Shown one piece after another: positions 17,024 to 26,288 of a DNA stretch of 44,348 nt. A program made the translations under genes and the position numbers. The DNA is from CG2-30-36-16 sp964372115. Its GTDB lineage: Bacteria; Bacteroidota; Ignavibacteria; Ignavibacteriales; Ignavibacteriaceae. Location of the stretch: positions 1-44,348 of the forward strand of contig CAYJPN010000039.1 in the NCBI GenBank assembly GCA_964372115.1, given 5' to 3'. Under the pieces are notes generated by a model. It did no database searches and was not told the DNA's origin. It saw nothing but the letters and a program-made list of their open reading frames with translations. The first letter of the stretch is position 1. The number at the start of each line of letters is the position of its first letter.

Positions 17024-17764
17024 GTGTTAGTTGTTGATAAATTAATTGTGTCGCTTAAACAGCCCGGCGGGTTAAAGCAGCTTATTGTGCCTTCGAGTTT
17101 CCGTTTGAAACAAAATAAAGTGTATTCTATAATCGGTAAAAACGGCAGCGGCAAAACTACTTTGATAAAAGCATTAACCGGTTTAATTGATGAATCGGTT
17201 TACAAAACCGAAGGAAAGGTTTTGTTTGATACTATAAATCTGATCGAAACCGATTCTAAAACTTTGACCCAAATAAGGAAAACAAAAATTAAATACGTCT
17301 TCCAGGATTCGATTAACTCATTCGACCCGCTAAAAAAAATAAAATATTATTTTAAGCCTATCATCAAACACTCCGAACTTATTAATCTGATGAGATATTT
17401 CCTTTTTGAAAACCCGGATAAAGTACTCGATCTTTATTCGTACGAATTAAGCGGCGGGATGGCGCAGAGATTAAGTTTTATTCTTGCCCTTTTATACGAA
17501 CCGGATATTTTAATTTTGGATGAACCGACCTCCGGGATTGATTACCCGGTAATCAATCTGCTGATGAACGCGATAAAACAATTTGTAAAAAAAGAAAAGA
17601 AAGTTGTTCTTCTTGTTACACACGATTTACAATTTGGCTCGGCTGTAAGCGATATGACAGCCGCTTTACAACATGGCAGACTTGGTGAGTTTATTCCGGC
17701 TAAAGAATTTTTTGCAGGTGAAGACAATTTGATGGTTCGGGCTTACAGGAATTCTTCCGAATGA
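17024..17764 (+). CDS. ABC transporter ATPase (OppD/DppD-like, compact)
   Basis: This cytoplasmic ATPase energises the linked permeases. It has Walker A GKNGSGKTT, Q-loop FQDSINSFDP, signature LSGGMAQRLS, Walker B ILILDEPTSGID and H-loop VTHDL. The frame is open from a TTG at 16970, but that codon lies inside a TAAGTTTG element (16965-16972) that resembles a -7 promoter box. The GTG at 17024, 18 codons later, is therefore preferred (246 aa). It is shorter than typical OppD (about 330 aa) because the C-terminal oligopeptide domain is missing, as in NikD/NikE. The stop overlaps the next ATPase by ATGA. Confidence 0.85.
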   Translation: MLVVDKLIVSLKQPGGLKQLIVPSSFRLKQNKVYSIIGKNGSGKTTLIKALTGLIDESVYKTEGKVLFDTINLIETDSKTLTQIRKTKIKYVFQDSINSFDPLKKIKYYFKPIIKHSELINLMRYFLFENPDKVLDLYSYELSGGMAQRLSFILALLYEPDILILDEPTSGIDYPVINLLMNAIKQFVKKEKKVVLLVTHDLQFGSAVSDMTAALQHGRLGEFIPAKEFFAGEDNLMVRAYRNSSE

Positions 17765-18495
17765 AAAATATTCTTGATATAAAAAACCTATACTTTGCTC
17801 CTGATGACTCCGATAAATATATTCTGAAAAATATAAATTTAACGGTTGAAAAAGAGAAAATAATTGGTGTAGCCGGCGAATCTGGCAGTGGTAAAACAAC
17901 ACTCGCAAAATTGATTGCCGGTATTTTAAAACCGACACAAGGAAACATTACATTAAATACAAAAAAAGTACAATTATTATTTCAGAATACGGAGTTTATA
18001 ATTAACCCTTACCGGCGGGTAGATAAAATGATTGAAGAAGCTGTTAAACTTGAAAATAAAAAGATAAATATTACATCGGCGAAAGAAAAAATTTTCGAAC
18101 TCTTAAATTTTAACCCGGAATTATGGGATAAAAAAGGGATGCAGTTAAGCGGAGGGGAACGGCAGAAAGCCGCACTGGCAAGGCTGCTCGCGGTTAAACC
18201 CGAATTGCTGATTCTCGACGAACCGTTTTCCGCTCAGGATTTCGAGTCGCAAATAGAGTTGGTTAAAGTTCTAAAAAAATTAAATGAAGAAGTTAGTTTA
18301 ACAATTATATGCGTTGCGCACGATTTAAAAGCCCTTGCGAAGTTTACCGACGATATTCTAATAATGTATAAAGGGGAAATAGTTGAACATGGTGAAACCG
18401 GAAAGGTTGTTGATAACCCGGAACATCAATACACAAAATTTTTAATAAAAGCCGGGAGTTTAAATCTTAACCCGGAAGATTTTATAATAAACTGA
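17761..18495 (+). CDS. ABC transporter ATPase (OppF/DppF-like, compact)
   Basis: This 244-aa second ATPase of the transporter has Walker A GESGSGKTT, Q-loop FQNTEFIINPYRR, signature LSGGERQKAALARLLAV, Walker B LLILDEPFSAQD and H-loop VAHDL. A short NPEHQYTKFLIKAG tail is typical of the DppF/OppF/NikE group. It overlaps the preceding ATPase gene by ATGA, so the pair is presumably made in a 1:1 ratio and acts as a heterodimer on the OppB/OppC-like channel encoded divergently. It lacks the longer C-terminal domain of E. coli OppF. Confidence 0.88.
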   Translation: MKNILDIKNLYFAPDDSDKYILKNINLTVEKEKIIGVAGESGSGKTTLAKLIAGILKPTQGNITLNTKKVQLLFQNTEFIINPYRRVDKMIEEAVKLENKKINITSAKEKIFELLNFNPELWDKKGMQLSGGERQKAALARLLAVKPELLILDEPFSAQDFESQIELVKVLKKLNEEVSLTIICVAHDLKALAKFTDDILIMYKGEIVEHGETGKVVDNPEHQYTKFLIKAGSLNLNPEDFIIN

Positions 18496-18507
18496 TGTCG
18501 ATTATTT

Positions 18508-18978
18508 TTGAAGAACAAAACAAACGCAATACGAATAATTGAAGCTAATGATATAAAATATTCGGCGCACGAATATGAGGTTGACGAAAGCGATTTGAGC
18601 GGTGAAACAGTTGCTAAAAAAATTAACGCCGCTGAAGATGAAGTATTTAAAACATTAGTGGCAAGGGGTGACAAAACCGGCGTCCTTGTTTTTTGCATAC
18701 CTGTAAGCGCCGAACTAAACCTAAAAAACGCCGCCGCGGCAAGCGGCAATAAAAAAGTAGAGATGATAAAATTAAATGAACTGCTTTCCCTTACAGGTTA
18801 TATAAGAGGCGGCTGCTCGCCGGTGGGAATGAAAAAAGAATACCCTACATTTATTGAAGAAACCGCGCAATTGTTCGAATATATTTTCGTCTCTGCCGGG
18901 GTAAGGGGAATACAAATTAAAATTGCACCGTGCGATCTTCAAAAAATTACAAACGCAGCTTTCGCGGAGTTGATTTAA
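18508..18978 (+). CDS. ybaK: Cys-tRNA(Pro)/Cys-tRNA(Cys) deacylase, YbaK/EbsC family
   Basis: This 156-aa protein hydrolyses mischarged aminoacyl-tRNA, classically Cys-tRNA(Pro). It starts with KTNAIRIIEANDIKYSAHEY, the usual YbaK opening; it has VFKTLVARGD and the GYIRGGCSPVGMKK block, which carries the conserved basic and Gly residues around the active pocket, then IFVSAGVRGIQIKI. The start is a TTG at 18508. An ATG at 18495 is out of frame and soon terminated, and the family's usual N-terminus begins right at the TTG. It lies 12 bp after the OppF-like gene, possibly as a passenger of that transcript. Confidence 0.9.
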   Translation: MKNKTNAIRIIEANDIKYSAHEYEVDESDLSGETVAKKINAAEDEVFKTLVARGDKTGVLVFCIPVSAELNLKNAAAASGNKKVEMIKLNELLSLTGYIRGGCSPVGMKKEYPTFIEETAQLFEYIFVSAGVRGIQIKIAPCDLQKITNAAFAELI

Positions 18979-19385
18979 TTATTGCGCCATGCCAATAGCG
19001 CCGCCGCACGAACTGGCAAAGGTTTGAGGTTATTTATCTGATTAATAGTCAGGTGTTATTTCTAATCTAACAGGGTAATATTCATTCGTAAATATCATTA
19101 AACCCCCGCCACCCAGCCGCCGTCATTGTTCCATTAGTTAACGGAATCATTGTGCATTCTGCATTCTACATTATCCATTAAAAATTTGCTTCTTTCCGTT
19201 TTTTTTTTTATAAATTTGTAACAACAATTTTACGGGAACACTTATGGTACGAGACAACAAAAATATAAATTGTAATTTTCGGGGGAACTGTGGTAAAAAA
19301 TTATAAAATAAAAGCCGCTGTTCCGGGTTACTTTTTTACGTTACAATTCTTAATTCTCTCTTTAAAGAAAAGGGTTTCTATTGTT
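18979..19385. other. intergenic region, probable promoter for the downstream lipoprotein
   Basis: This is a 400-bp gap. Its left half contains GC-richer patches (CCCCCGCCACCCAGCCGCCG) and no ORF of interest. A Bacteroidota-like promoter candidate lies at 19185-19218. A weak alternative GTG start at 19290 would extend the next gene into this region. No RNA gene or hairpin terminator was recognised. Confidence 0.4.
19185..19218 (+). promoter_or_regulatory. possible Bacteroidota-type promoter (TTTG / TAnnTTTG)
   Basis: TAAATTTG at 19211-19218 fits TAnnTTTG exactly, with TTTG at 19185-19188, 22 bp upstream. It would give a leader of roughly 160 nt for the lipoprotein starting at 19386. The motif is short and the region is AT-rich, so chance is possible. 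Confidence 0.35.
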
Positions 19386-20432
19386 ATGCCTATTTACAAA
19401 ATAATGCTATTTGGTTTTATTTCTATATTATCTCTTTTATCTGTTACATGTAAAAATGAAGTTGCCGCGGTGGAAGATAACGCCGTGCCGGGGAGGAGAG
19501 ATTATGTTTGGACGGTGGATACGCTAGATGCATTGTATAGTCCAAGGGGTAGAATGTGGGGAAGTTCTCCAACTGATGTGTGGGCGACAAGTTCTAGTAA
19601 TTTGGGTGTTGCATTAACTCATTATAATGGTTCTAAATGGGTTTCCTATAGAACCTCGGGAATGGTACCCAATGCAATTTATGGGTTTTCCTCTATAAAT
19701 ATTGTAATCGGGGCGTACAATGGACAAATTTGGAAATTTAACGGAAATAATTGGAACTTGTTTTATTCTTTAAAAAAAGATGGTCATTCCGATATTGTTT
19801 TTTCAAATATATGGGGCGAATCAATAAATTTTTTCTACGTTAACGGTGCTTATCCAGATGTTAATGGATACTATAACAAGAGCGTTATTGCTTTATATAA
19901 TAATGGAATATGGTATCCACTAAATACCTCTCAACTATCTGGCATTGTTACACATGTTTATAGAAATATTTCAGATAATAAAATCTATTTACAAGTTAAT
20001 GGTTATAATTTCCCAGATAGTACGAAAATTTATGAATATAATAATGGAGAATATATTAAACTGTACGGAAACATTTGGACTAAAGGTTTGCAAGCAGATA
20101 TAAGTCTTATTAATGGTGAAGTATATTTTGTCCTGGGTAATTCAATTGTAAAACGCAAAAGTGACAAATTCATAACATTATTAAATGTAGATAATCCAAA
20201 TTTTTACCAGCGAATATGGGGAAAAAGCTCAAAAGATATTTTTTTGCTAATGACGGATGGTTTAGTCCATTACAATGGTACTGACACCCAATACCTATTT
20301 CATTTTACTCATGGGGAAGAAAAACCATGGACTCAAATTTCTGGAACTGCTTTATTCGATAAAGAAGTATTCTTTGTAACTTACGAGCCGCCTACGGGAT
20401 TGAGTTTAGTATATCATGGCAAACTGGAGTAG
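19386..20432 (+). CDS. WGSS-repeat beta-propeller-like lipoprotein
   Basis: With the ATG at 19386 the protein has 348 aa and begins with a signal sequence ending in a possible lipobox (LLSVTC). The frame is open from GTG 19290, but that start would leave an internal hydrophobic segment. The mature part starts WTVDTLDALYSPRGRMWGSSPTDVWATSS, and related segments recur (IYGFSSINIVIG, IWGKSSKDIFLL, KFNGNNWNLF). These W-G-S-S/P-x-D-V-W type repeats are common in secreted beta-propeller-like proteins. No catalytic residue is recognised. An 11-bp-stem hairpin follows the stop. Role unknown; probably a surface-exposed binding protein. Confidence 0.75.
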   Translation: MPIYKIMLFGFISILSLLSVTCKNEVAAVEDNAVPGRRDYVWTVDTLDALYSPRGRMWGSSPTDVWATSSSNLGVALTHYNGSKWVSYRTSGMVPNAIYGFSSINIVIGAYNGQIWKFNGNNWNLFYSLKKDGHSDIVFSNIWGESINFFYVNGAYPDVNGYYNKSVIALYNNGIWYPLNTSQLSGIVTHVYRNISDNKIYLQVNGYNFPDSTKIYEYNNGEYIKLYGNIWTKGLQADISLINGEVYFVLGNSIVKRKSDKFITLLNVDNPNFYQRIWGKSSKDIFLLMTDGLVHYNGTDTQYLFHFTHGEEKPWTQISGTALFDKEVFFVTYEPPTGLSLVYHGKLE

Positions 20433-20467
20433 AGGAGGTATTGCAATTAAAAACAATTAAATAAATT

Positions 20468-20495
20468 GAGAGATGATGTTGGCGCATCATCTCTC
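20468..20495 (+). terminator. strong hairpin, possible terminator
   Basis: The inverted repeat GAGAGATGATG / CATCATCTCTC has an 11-bp perfect stem and a 6-nt loop, 36 bp after the lipoprotein stop. It lacks a long T-tract (TTGAATG follows), so it may be an RNA-stability hairpin rather than an intrinsic terminator. Confidence 0.55.
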
Positions 20496-20588
20496 TTGAA
20501 TGAATAGCACTTCAGGCTTGCAACCTTATTATCTCATTAAAGAGATTCGGCTATTCTATTTTTAAAAATAATAAAAAATGGAGTCACA

Positions 20589-23500
20589 ATGAACAATTTA
20601 CGATTTGGTTTATTTTTCTTTTTTTTGATTTTCACTAAATACATTTTTTCACAAGATAACCTTGAAACCATTTGTGGTACAGATGATCGGGTACCCTCAA
20701 ATTACAAGGCTGTGGGGAGAATAATTTTCACAGGAGGTACTCCTCCTGCAACCGGTTTTTTAATCCCCGATGGAAGAATAATAACAGCTGGCCATGTACA
20801 TCAGTATTTACATCAAGGGGATTGGATTGAATTTAATGTTAAACTATCGTTAAGTAACGGAGAAGTTCAATATTCTGATGAAGGGGACCGGTACATGATT
20901 GATATTAGTAGTTGCGAATATGAATATTACAGTAACCATAACGAAGAGGGGAAAGATTGGATGGTTTTTTCTGTCCTCCCTAATTCAATTACAGGTCTTA
21001 CTCCTTATCAAGCCCAGGGTGAATATTTTTTATTAAAGAAGTCCTATGGGACTTCGAATAGTTATTATAGATTGATTGGTTATGGAGCTGCCGACGGTTC
21101 AAATAACCATGTGCAACAAACATCGTTTGGTAATTTTATAAGTTATAGTCAAAACTTTATTAAATATGATATTGATTCTAAAAATGGTTGCTCAGGCAGT
21201 CCAATAATAGAAGAGTCAACGGGATATGCCATAGGTGTACATACAACAGGAAAATGTGCTGATGGTTATAATGGTGGGACAACATTTACGTACGATACAT
21301 TTTGGAATGCGCTTAATTTAGGAAATATTGTAACTTTAACTGTTGATAATAACTTTATCGACAATACCGGCAATAACACTAATGGTTACGTTGGAATAAG
21401 TGATTTTACAGGTAATCAAGTTGCACCAAAGAGTATTACAAGACAATCTTTAACTAACCTAACTTTGACAGCGATTTCTCCACAAACGGATAATCAGAAT
21501 CACCAGATGATCTGGTATAATGGTAATAATCCCCAAAGTGACTGGACAAGGAATTTTGAATTTGCATCGAATGACCAATCTTACTATTTCCAGATCCCAG
21601 CAGATGATGATGGCACCCTATATCAATCTCAATTACGCATAAATTGTAAAATAGATCAAACATATTTAAGCGAGTTTAATGGAAATTTTCCAGGTCCCAC
21701 TTTCTGGATAGTAGAACAAAACACCGGGCAGATAACAGCACCATCACAGCAAACACTAAATGGTAAAACCTACAACTTTGCCGGGTGGACGGATGATATA
21801 ACACAACCCAATACAAGAACAATATCTCCCACGGATAATGAAACATATAATGCATTATATAAATACCCATTTCATTCCAACAATTCAACAGGGTATAACA
21901 ATAACGATCAACGAAAATTTGTAATAACCTCGGATGGTTTTATGCATCGTGTTTACGAGAGTATGGGTTATGTTTGGTATGAAGCAAGGAATCCTAACAC
22001 ACAAGTTTGGGAAGTTAAAAACGGAGGAAAGCGTTTGGGAAACGGTGAAGGGAAAAACCCGTCAATAGATTTAAGAGATGATATGGTTGTAATTGTGTGG
22101 CAGGAGAATGCGGGAAGTGCCGGCAGCGACATAAAGTTGGCAACATTTAGATATGATTCAGATATATATAATACTGAAGTTTTAGAAACAACATTGGCAA
22201 CCGAATATTTAGGATATCAAATGAACCTGGAACCGGTTGTGGTATGGGCGAATAATAGTTATGCTTTAGCTGCGTGGCATGGTTATTATGATGGTGAATG
22301 GGGCCCTTCTGAAGGATTGGTATATAAATACTTTACATTAGCTGCTAATTCTCTTACTCTTTATTCTGGTGGTTATATTATCGGCTCTGATGAAAACTCT
22401 TCAAATCCTACAGTATCGATTTATAAAAATCCGACTCCATCTTCGCCACCATTGTTCCACTTTTCATGGAGCCAGAATCAAACTTCTGTTTATTATTGCC
22501 AGTTAAATCCAAGTGGGCAAACCTTAGTGCAAAGAGTATCGTCTCAGGATAATTCAAATTATAAAAACCTATCCACCTATAGCGGCTACACAAAAAATTA
22601 TATGCCCACGCTTGCGATATTAAATGACGACCTTGCAAGAATAGCATGGGTAGGTGAAAGAAACGAATCTGGTGGTGGTGAAGGAGAGCTAAATAAAATT
22701 ACAATTGCGCCACCCACAAAGAAGACAGTATTTAGAGGAATAAACAACGATTATAATTTCTGGTATTTCGGTTCGGCTGTTACTTCTGCTTCGGTACAAA
22801 GCACCGGCGACAACAACTATTACATAGTGTGGAGCGGAAGCGGCGGAACCTCAATGGTTTCAAATTATACCGCGTTTAACCCGGTGAAATCATTAAGCGC
22901 AAGCGGCAACCAGGTCCATGTTGCAAGCGGCAGCACAACAAGCAACACGTATGCAATGATGTTTAATAACACCGCTCTTCCTTATAATTTTACAATGTCT
23001 AACAATCTTGCAAGCTACTACCAGGCAAACAAAGAAAATGCCGGGGGGTATGTGTTCTGCGGACGCGAGGGGGTTGTAACAAAAGATACCGCCCATTTTT
23101 ACTACACTATAGGCGATGTTTCGGTAGACAACACAACAATACAATTTAAGGAGATTAACGAACAAACGTTGTTTAACTCTAATGAAGATATTCTTGCTTA
23201 TCTTGAAACCGAACCGTTTGAATTGAACAATAATTCAACCTTCCTTTACAGTGTTCAATACGGGCTTACCGAAAACGCCCCATCAGTTTTCGGTAATGAC
23301 GGCAATGTTAACTTTAAAGTAAAATTGATTGACGCAGAAACCAACCAGCTAATATCGGTGTTTGATGACGTTACTTATAATAATGAAAATAAACTTCCAT
23401 ATAACAGTATCCAGTATTCGGTCAATACATCGGGTATTGGTAACAGAACAGTAAAACTTGTATTGTCTATCGAAGATAATATCGGCTGCACATATTCTGT

Positions 23501-23843
23501 CGCCAATCTTATTGATGCATCCTCAATAATGCCTAAGGCTGTAAGACAGGAAATTGGACTCGGCGAAAACATTAACGTAACCGAATACGATTTATCCCAA
23601 AATTATCCAAATCCTTTTAATCCATCCACAACCATTCGCTACGCAATACCGAAGGATGGAATGGTAACATTAAAAATTTACGACATCCTTGGCAGAGAAG
23701 TAAAAACACTCGTTAATAATTTCAAAACAAAAGATCGTTACGAAGTTATGTTTGATGCAAGTAATCTTGCCAGTGGTCTTTACATTTACGAAATAACAAG
23801 CGGCGATTATAAAGCTTCTAAGAAGATGACATTAATCAAATAA
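20589..23843 (+). CDS. secreted trypsin-like serine protease-domain protein with T9SS C-terminal sorting domain
   Basis: This 1084-aa exported protein has a signal peptide at 1-21 (cleavage near IFSQD). A chymotrypsin-fold domain (about 28-250) shows a plausible triad: H69 in TAGHV, D123 in KDWMVF and S202 in GCSGSP. An InlB/Listeria-Bacteroides-like segment (YNFAGWTDD ... NETYNALYK) lies near 395-425. A propeller-like middle part (430-830) and beta-sandwich regions follow. The last about 90 residues are the type IX sorting domain (QNYPNPFNPSTTIRYAIP, DILGREVKTLV, LASGLYIYEI). It should be secreted across the outer membrane and cell-attached or released. It ends just before a good intrinsic terminator. 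Confidence 0.88.
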   Translation: MNNLRFGLFFFFLIFTKYIFSQDNLETICGTDDRVPSNYKAVGRIIFTGGTPPATGFLIPDGRIITAGHVHQYLHQGDWIEFNVKLSLSNGEVQYSDEGDRYMIDISSCEYEYYSNHNEEGKDWMVFSVLPNSITGLTPYQAQGEYFLLKKSYGTSNSYYRLIGYGAADGSNNHVQQTSFGNFISYSQNFIKYDIDSKNGCSGSPIIEESTGYAIGVHTTGKCADGYNGGTTFTYDTFWNALNLGNIVTLTVDNNFIDNTGNNTNGYVGISDFTGNQVAPKSITRQSLTNLTLTAISPQTDNQNHQMIWYNGNNPQSDWTRNFEFASNDQSYYFQIPADDDGTLYQSQLRINCKIDQTYLSEFNGNFPGPTFWIVEQNTGQITAPSQQTLNGKTYNFAGWTDDITQPNTRTISPTDNETYNALYKYPFHSNNSTGYNNNDQRKFVITSDGFMHRVYESMGYVWYEARNPNTQVWEVKNGGKRLGNGEGKNPSIDLRDDMVVIVWQENAGSAGSDIKLATFRYDSDIYNTEVLETTLATEYLGYQMNLEPVVVWANNSYALAAWHGYYDGEWGPSEGLVYKYFTLAANSLTLYSGGYIIGSDENSSNPTVSIYKNPTPSSPPLFHFSWSQNQTSVYYCQLNPSGQTLVQRVSSQDNSNYKNLSTYSGYTKNYMPTLAILNDDLARIAWVGERNESGGGEGELNKITIAPPTKKTVFRGINNDYNFWYFGSAVTSASVQSTGDNNYYIVWSGSGGTSMVSNYTAFNPVKSLSASGNQVHVASGSTTSNTYAMMFNNTALPYNFTMSNNLASYYQANKENAGGYVFCGREGVVTKDTAHFYYTIGDVSVDNTTIQFKEINEQTLFNSNEDILAYLETEPFELNNNSTFLYSVQYGLTENAPSVFGNDGNVNFKVKLIDAETNQLISVFDDVTYNNENKLPYNSIQYSVNTSGIGNRTVKLVLSIEDNIGCTYSVANLIDASSIMPKAVRQEIGLGENINVTEYDLSQNYPNPFNPSTTIRYAIPKDGMVTLKIYDILGREVKTLVNNFKTKDRYEVMFDASNLASGLYIYEITSGDYKASKKMTLIK

Positions 23844-23866
23844 AACGTAGATATTTGAAATTATTA

Positions 23867-23896
23867 AAAGCGGTTCACTTAGAACCGCTTTTTTAT
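23867..23896 (+). terminator. intrinsic terminator
   Basis: The hairpin AGCGGTTC-ACTTA-GAACCGCT is followed by TTTTT, 25-50 bp after the stop of the T9SS protease-like gene. It is a clear Rho-independent terminator for that gene. Confidence 0.85.
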
Positions 23897-24102
23897 TTCA
23901 AGCCGATTTAAGAAGATCATAATATCCATTTGCGTAAATCCGAATTAACTAATAAGAAAAACTCCCTATTATAAATGTTTTGAAAAAATATTAAGACTCC
24001 GAGGTTCTTTCATAAACAAACGTGTTTCACAGGCGCGGGTGTTTTATAAAAAATAATTAAATAAATAGCATATACGTGAATTGTTTTTATTAAAAGGTTA
24101 AA

Positions 24103-26277
24103 TTGCATTCGAAGAAAAAAAATGTAAAGATGAAAGAAGTAAAAGAAAAACTAAAAATCATTTTCGGGTACGATTCCTTTAGACCGCTGCAGGAAGAAGT
24201 AATTGAAAAAATCCTCGCAAAAAAAGATACTCTCGTTATTATGCCTACCGGCGGGGGTAAATCGTTATGTTATCAAATACCCGCGTTAGTGTTTAACGGA
24301 CTTACAATTGTAATATCCCCTCTTATTTCTTTGATGAAAGATCAGGTTGAACAATTAAGGCAGCTTGGCGTGGAGGCGGTAGTGTTAAACAGTTCGCTTC
24401 TGCCTGAAGAGTATGCCTACAATTTTAATAAAGTTAAATCAAATAAAGCAAAACTCCTTTATCTTGCGCCGGAATCATTGTTCAAAGAAGATATTCAATG
24501 GCTGCTTAGAGCAGTACAACTCGATTGCATAACCGTAGATGAAGCGCATTGTATTTCGGAATGGGGACACGATTTTAGAAAAGAATACAGGCAGCTTGGA
24601 ACTTTTAGGGAAAAATTCAGCGGAGCGGTTTGTGTGGCGTTAACCGCAACTGCTACACCGCGTGTGCAGGACGACATTATAAAAAATTTGAACCTTGTTA
24701 ACGCAAATAAGTTTGTCGCAAGTTTCGACCGGAAAAATCTCTTCCTGCAGGTTGTTCCTAAAATAGACCCGTTTACACAAACAGTTGAATTTTTACAAGA
24801 GCACAAAAATCAATCGGGTATTATTTATTGTTTTTCGCGCAGACAGGTTGATGAGCTGCACGAAGATTTATCGCGTTTGGGATTTTCTACAAAACCATAT
24901 CATGCGGGGCTTGCCGACGGCGAAAGAGCCGCAAACCAGGATTTATTTTCCAATGATAAAATGGATATTATAATCGCAACCATTGCGTTCGGTATGGGCA
25001 TAAACAAATCGAATGTTCGGTTTGTTATACATTATGATTTACCGAAAAATTTGGAATCGTATTACCAGGAAATCGGGAGATCGGGGCGCGACGGCGTTAG
25101 AGCCGATTGTCTTTTACTTTTCAGCAATTCCGATACTGCGAAGATAAATTATTTTATCAACCAGAAAGAAGATGATACCGAAAGACTCTCGGCTAAGGTA
25201 CATTTGGAGGCAATAGTTCGGTACGCGGAGTTTGATGACTGCAGAAGAAAACCGTTGATAACATACTTCGGCGAGCAGTACACACACCCTAACTGCGGAA
25301 TGTGCGATAACTGTTTAGCCGAAGCAAAAAAAAGTGAAGATATAACGGTTGCCGCGCAAAAGTTTTTTTCGGCTGTTAAACGCACCGGCGAAATATTCGG
25401 CGCGGGGTATATAATAGATGTTCTTTTCGGTTCGGAAAGTGAAAAGATATTGCGGAACGGGCACCAAAAATTGTCGGTGTACGGTGTTGGTAAAGAGTAT
25501 ACAAAGGTTCAATGGAAACAAATAACGACACAATTGTTAAACAAAAATTATTTAACCCGCGATATTGAATTCGGCAGCTTAAAACTTACTCCGGCGGCGC
25601 TTAATGTTTTATTTAATGATGAAAAAGTATTCGGCAGAGTACAGGAAAAAGCCCGTTCATCAACAAAAAGATTGATGGTTAAAGAAGATTATGACGAAGA
25701 GTTATTTGAAATGCTAAGACAAAAACGGCGGCAAATTGCCGAGGCAAGAAACGTCCCGCCGTATGTTATTTTTTCAGACCGCACATTGATAGAGATGGCA
25801 AAAGAATTTCCTCAAAATGAAACGCAGCTTTTCAAAATAAGCGGCATCGGGGAGAAAAAAATAAAAAGTTACGGCGCTATTTTTCTTTCAATTATAAAAA
25901 GGTATTCGGATCGCACAAACATTACTTCAATAAGACCGGCGGCAAAAATAAAAAGACCGGAAAACAAAAGATACATTGAAGTTGGACGTGCATTTAATAA
26001 TAACTCTTCCATTTCCGAGCTTGCAGAAACGATGGGTGTAAAAAGGGAGACCATTATAAAACATCTTTACGATTATGTACAAAAAGGGGAGAAGTTGAAA
26101 CCGGAGTATCTGCAAAGAGAAATAAAATTGAAGGACGAATTGCAAAAAAATATTTTAAATGAATTTAAAATTGAGGGTATATCTTCATTAACAATTATAA
26201 AAGATAAATTGGGGGAAGATGTAACCTATATTGATTTACACATTCTTAGAATAATATTTTTGAATAATCAAAATTAG
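24103..26277 (+). CDS. recQ: ATP-dependent DNA helicase RecQ
   Basis: This 724-aa 3'-5' DNA helicase acts in recombination and repair. The order is a helicase core with Walker A TGGGKS, motif II VDEAHCISEWGHDFR and motif VI YYQEIGRSGRDG, then a RecQ zinc-binding domain with cysteines C-x16-C-x2-C-x2-C (DDCRRK ... NCGMCDNC). A winged helix (FGAGYIIDVLFGS ... YLTRDIEFGSLKLT), an HRDC domain (about 545-615) and a C-terminal HTH-type segment (SSISELAETMGVKRETI) follow. The start is TTG at 24103, with AAAAGG 5 nt upstream; ATG at 24130 is an alternative. It converges with the photolyase gene, with only 11 bp between stops, and the two could act in DNA repair but are separately transcribed. Confidence 0.95.
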   Translation: MHSKKKNVKMKEVKEKLKIIFGYDSFRPLQEEVIEKILAKKDTLVIMPTGGGKSLCYQIPALVFNGLTIVISPLISLMKDQVEQLRQLGVEAVVLNSSLLPEEYAYNFNKVKSNKAKLLYLAPESLFKEDIQWLLRAVQLDCITVDEAHCISEWGHDFRKEYRQLGTFREKFSGAVCVALTATATPRVQDDIIKNLNLVNANKFVASFDRKNLFLQVVPKIDPFTQTVEFLQEHKNQSGIIYCFSRRQVDELHEDLSRLGFSTKPYHAGLADGERAANQDLFSNDKMDIIIATIAFGMGINKSNVRFVIHYDLPKNLESYYQEIGRSGRDGVRADCLLLFSNSDTAKINYFINQKEDDTERLSAKVHLEAIVRYAEFDDCRRKPLITYFGEQYTHPNCGMCDNCLAEAKKSEDITVAAQKFFSAVKRTGEIFGAGYIIDVLFGSESEKILRNGHQKLSVYGVGKEYTKVQWKQITTQLLNKNYLTRDIEFGSLKLTPAALNVLFNDEKVFGRVQEKARSSTKRLMVKEDYDEELFEMLRQKRRQIAEARNVPPYVIFSDRTLIEMAKEFPQNETQLFKISGIGEKKIKSYGAIFLSIIKRYSDRTNITSIRPAAKIKRPENKRYIEVGRAFNNNSSISELAETMGVKRETIIKHLYDYVQKGEKLKPEYLQREIKLKDELQKNILNEFKIEGISSLTIIKDKLGEDVTYIDLHILRIIFLNNQN

Positions 26278-26288
26278 ATGAGTAATTG

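Noticed and set aside
18495..18540. possible frameshift at the start of ybaK
   Set aside because: An ATG-initiated frame is broken after 15 codons, but the TTG start at 18508 gives a complete normal-length YbaK N-terminus, so no frameshift is needed.
26278..26288. shared bidirectional terminator between recQ and phr
   Set aside because: Only 11 bp separate the stops and no hairpin is visible there.
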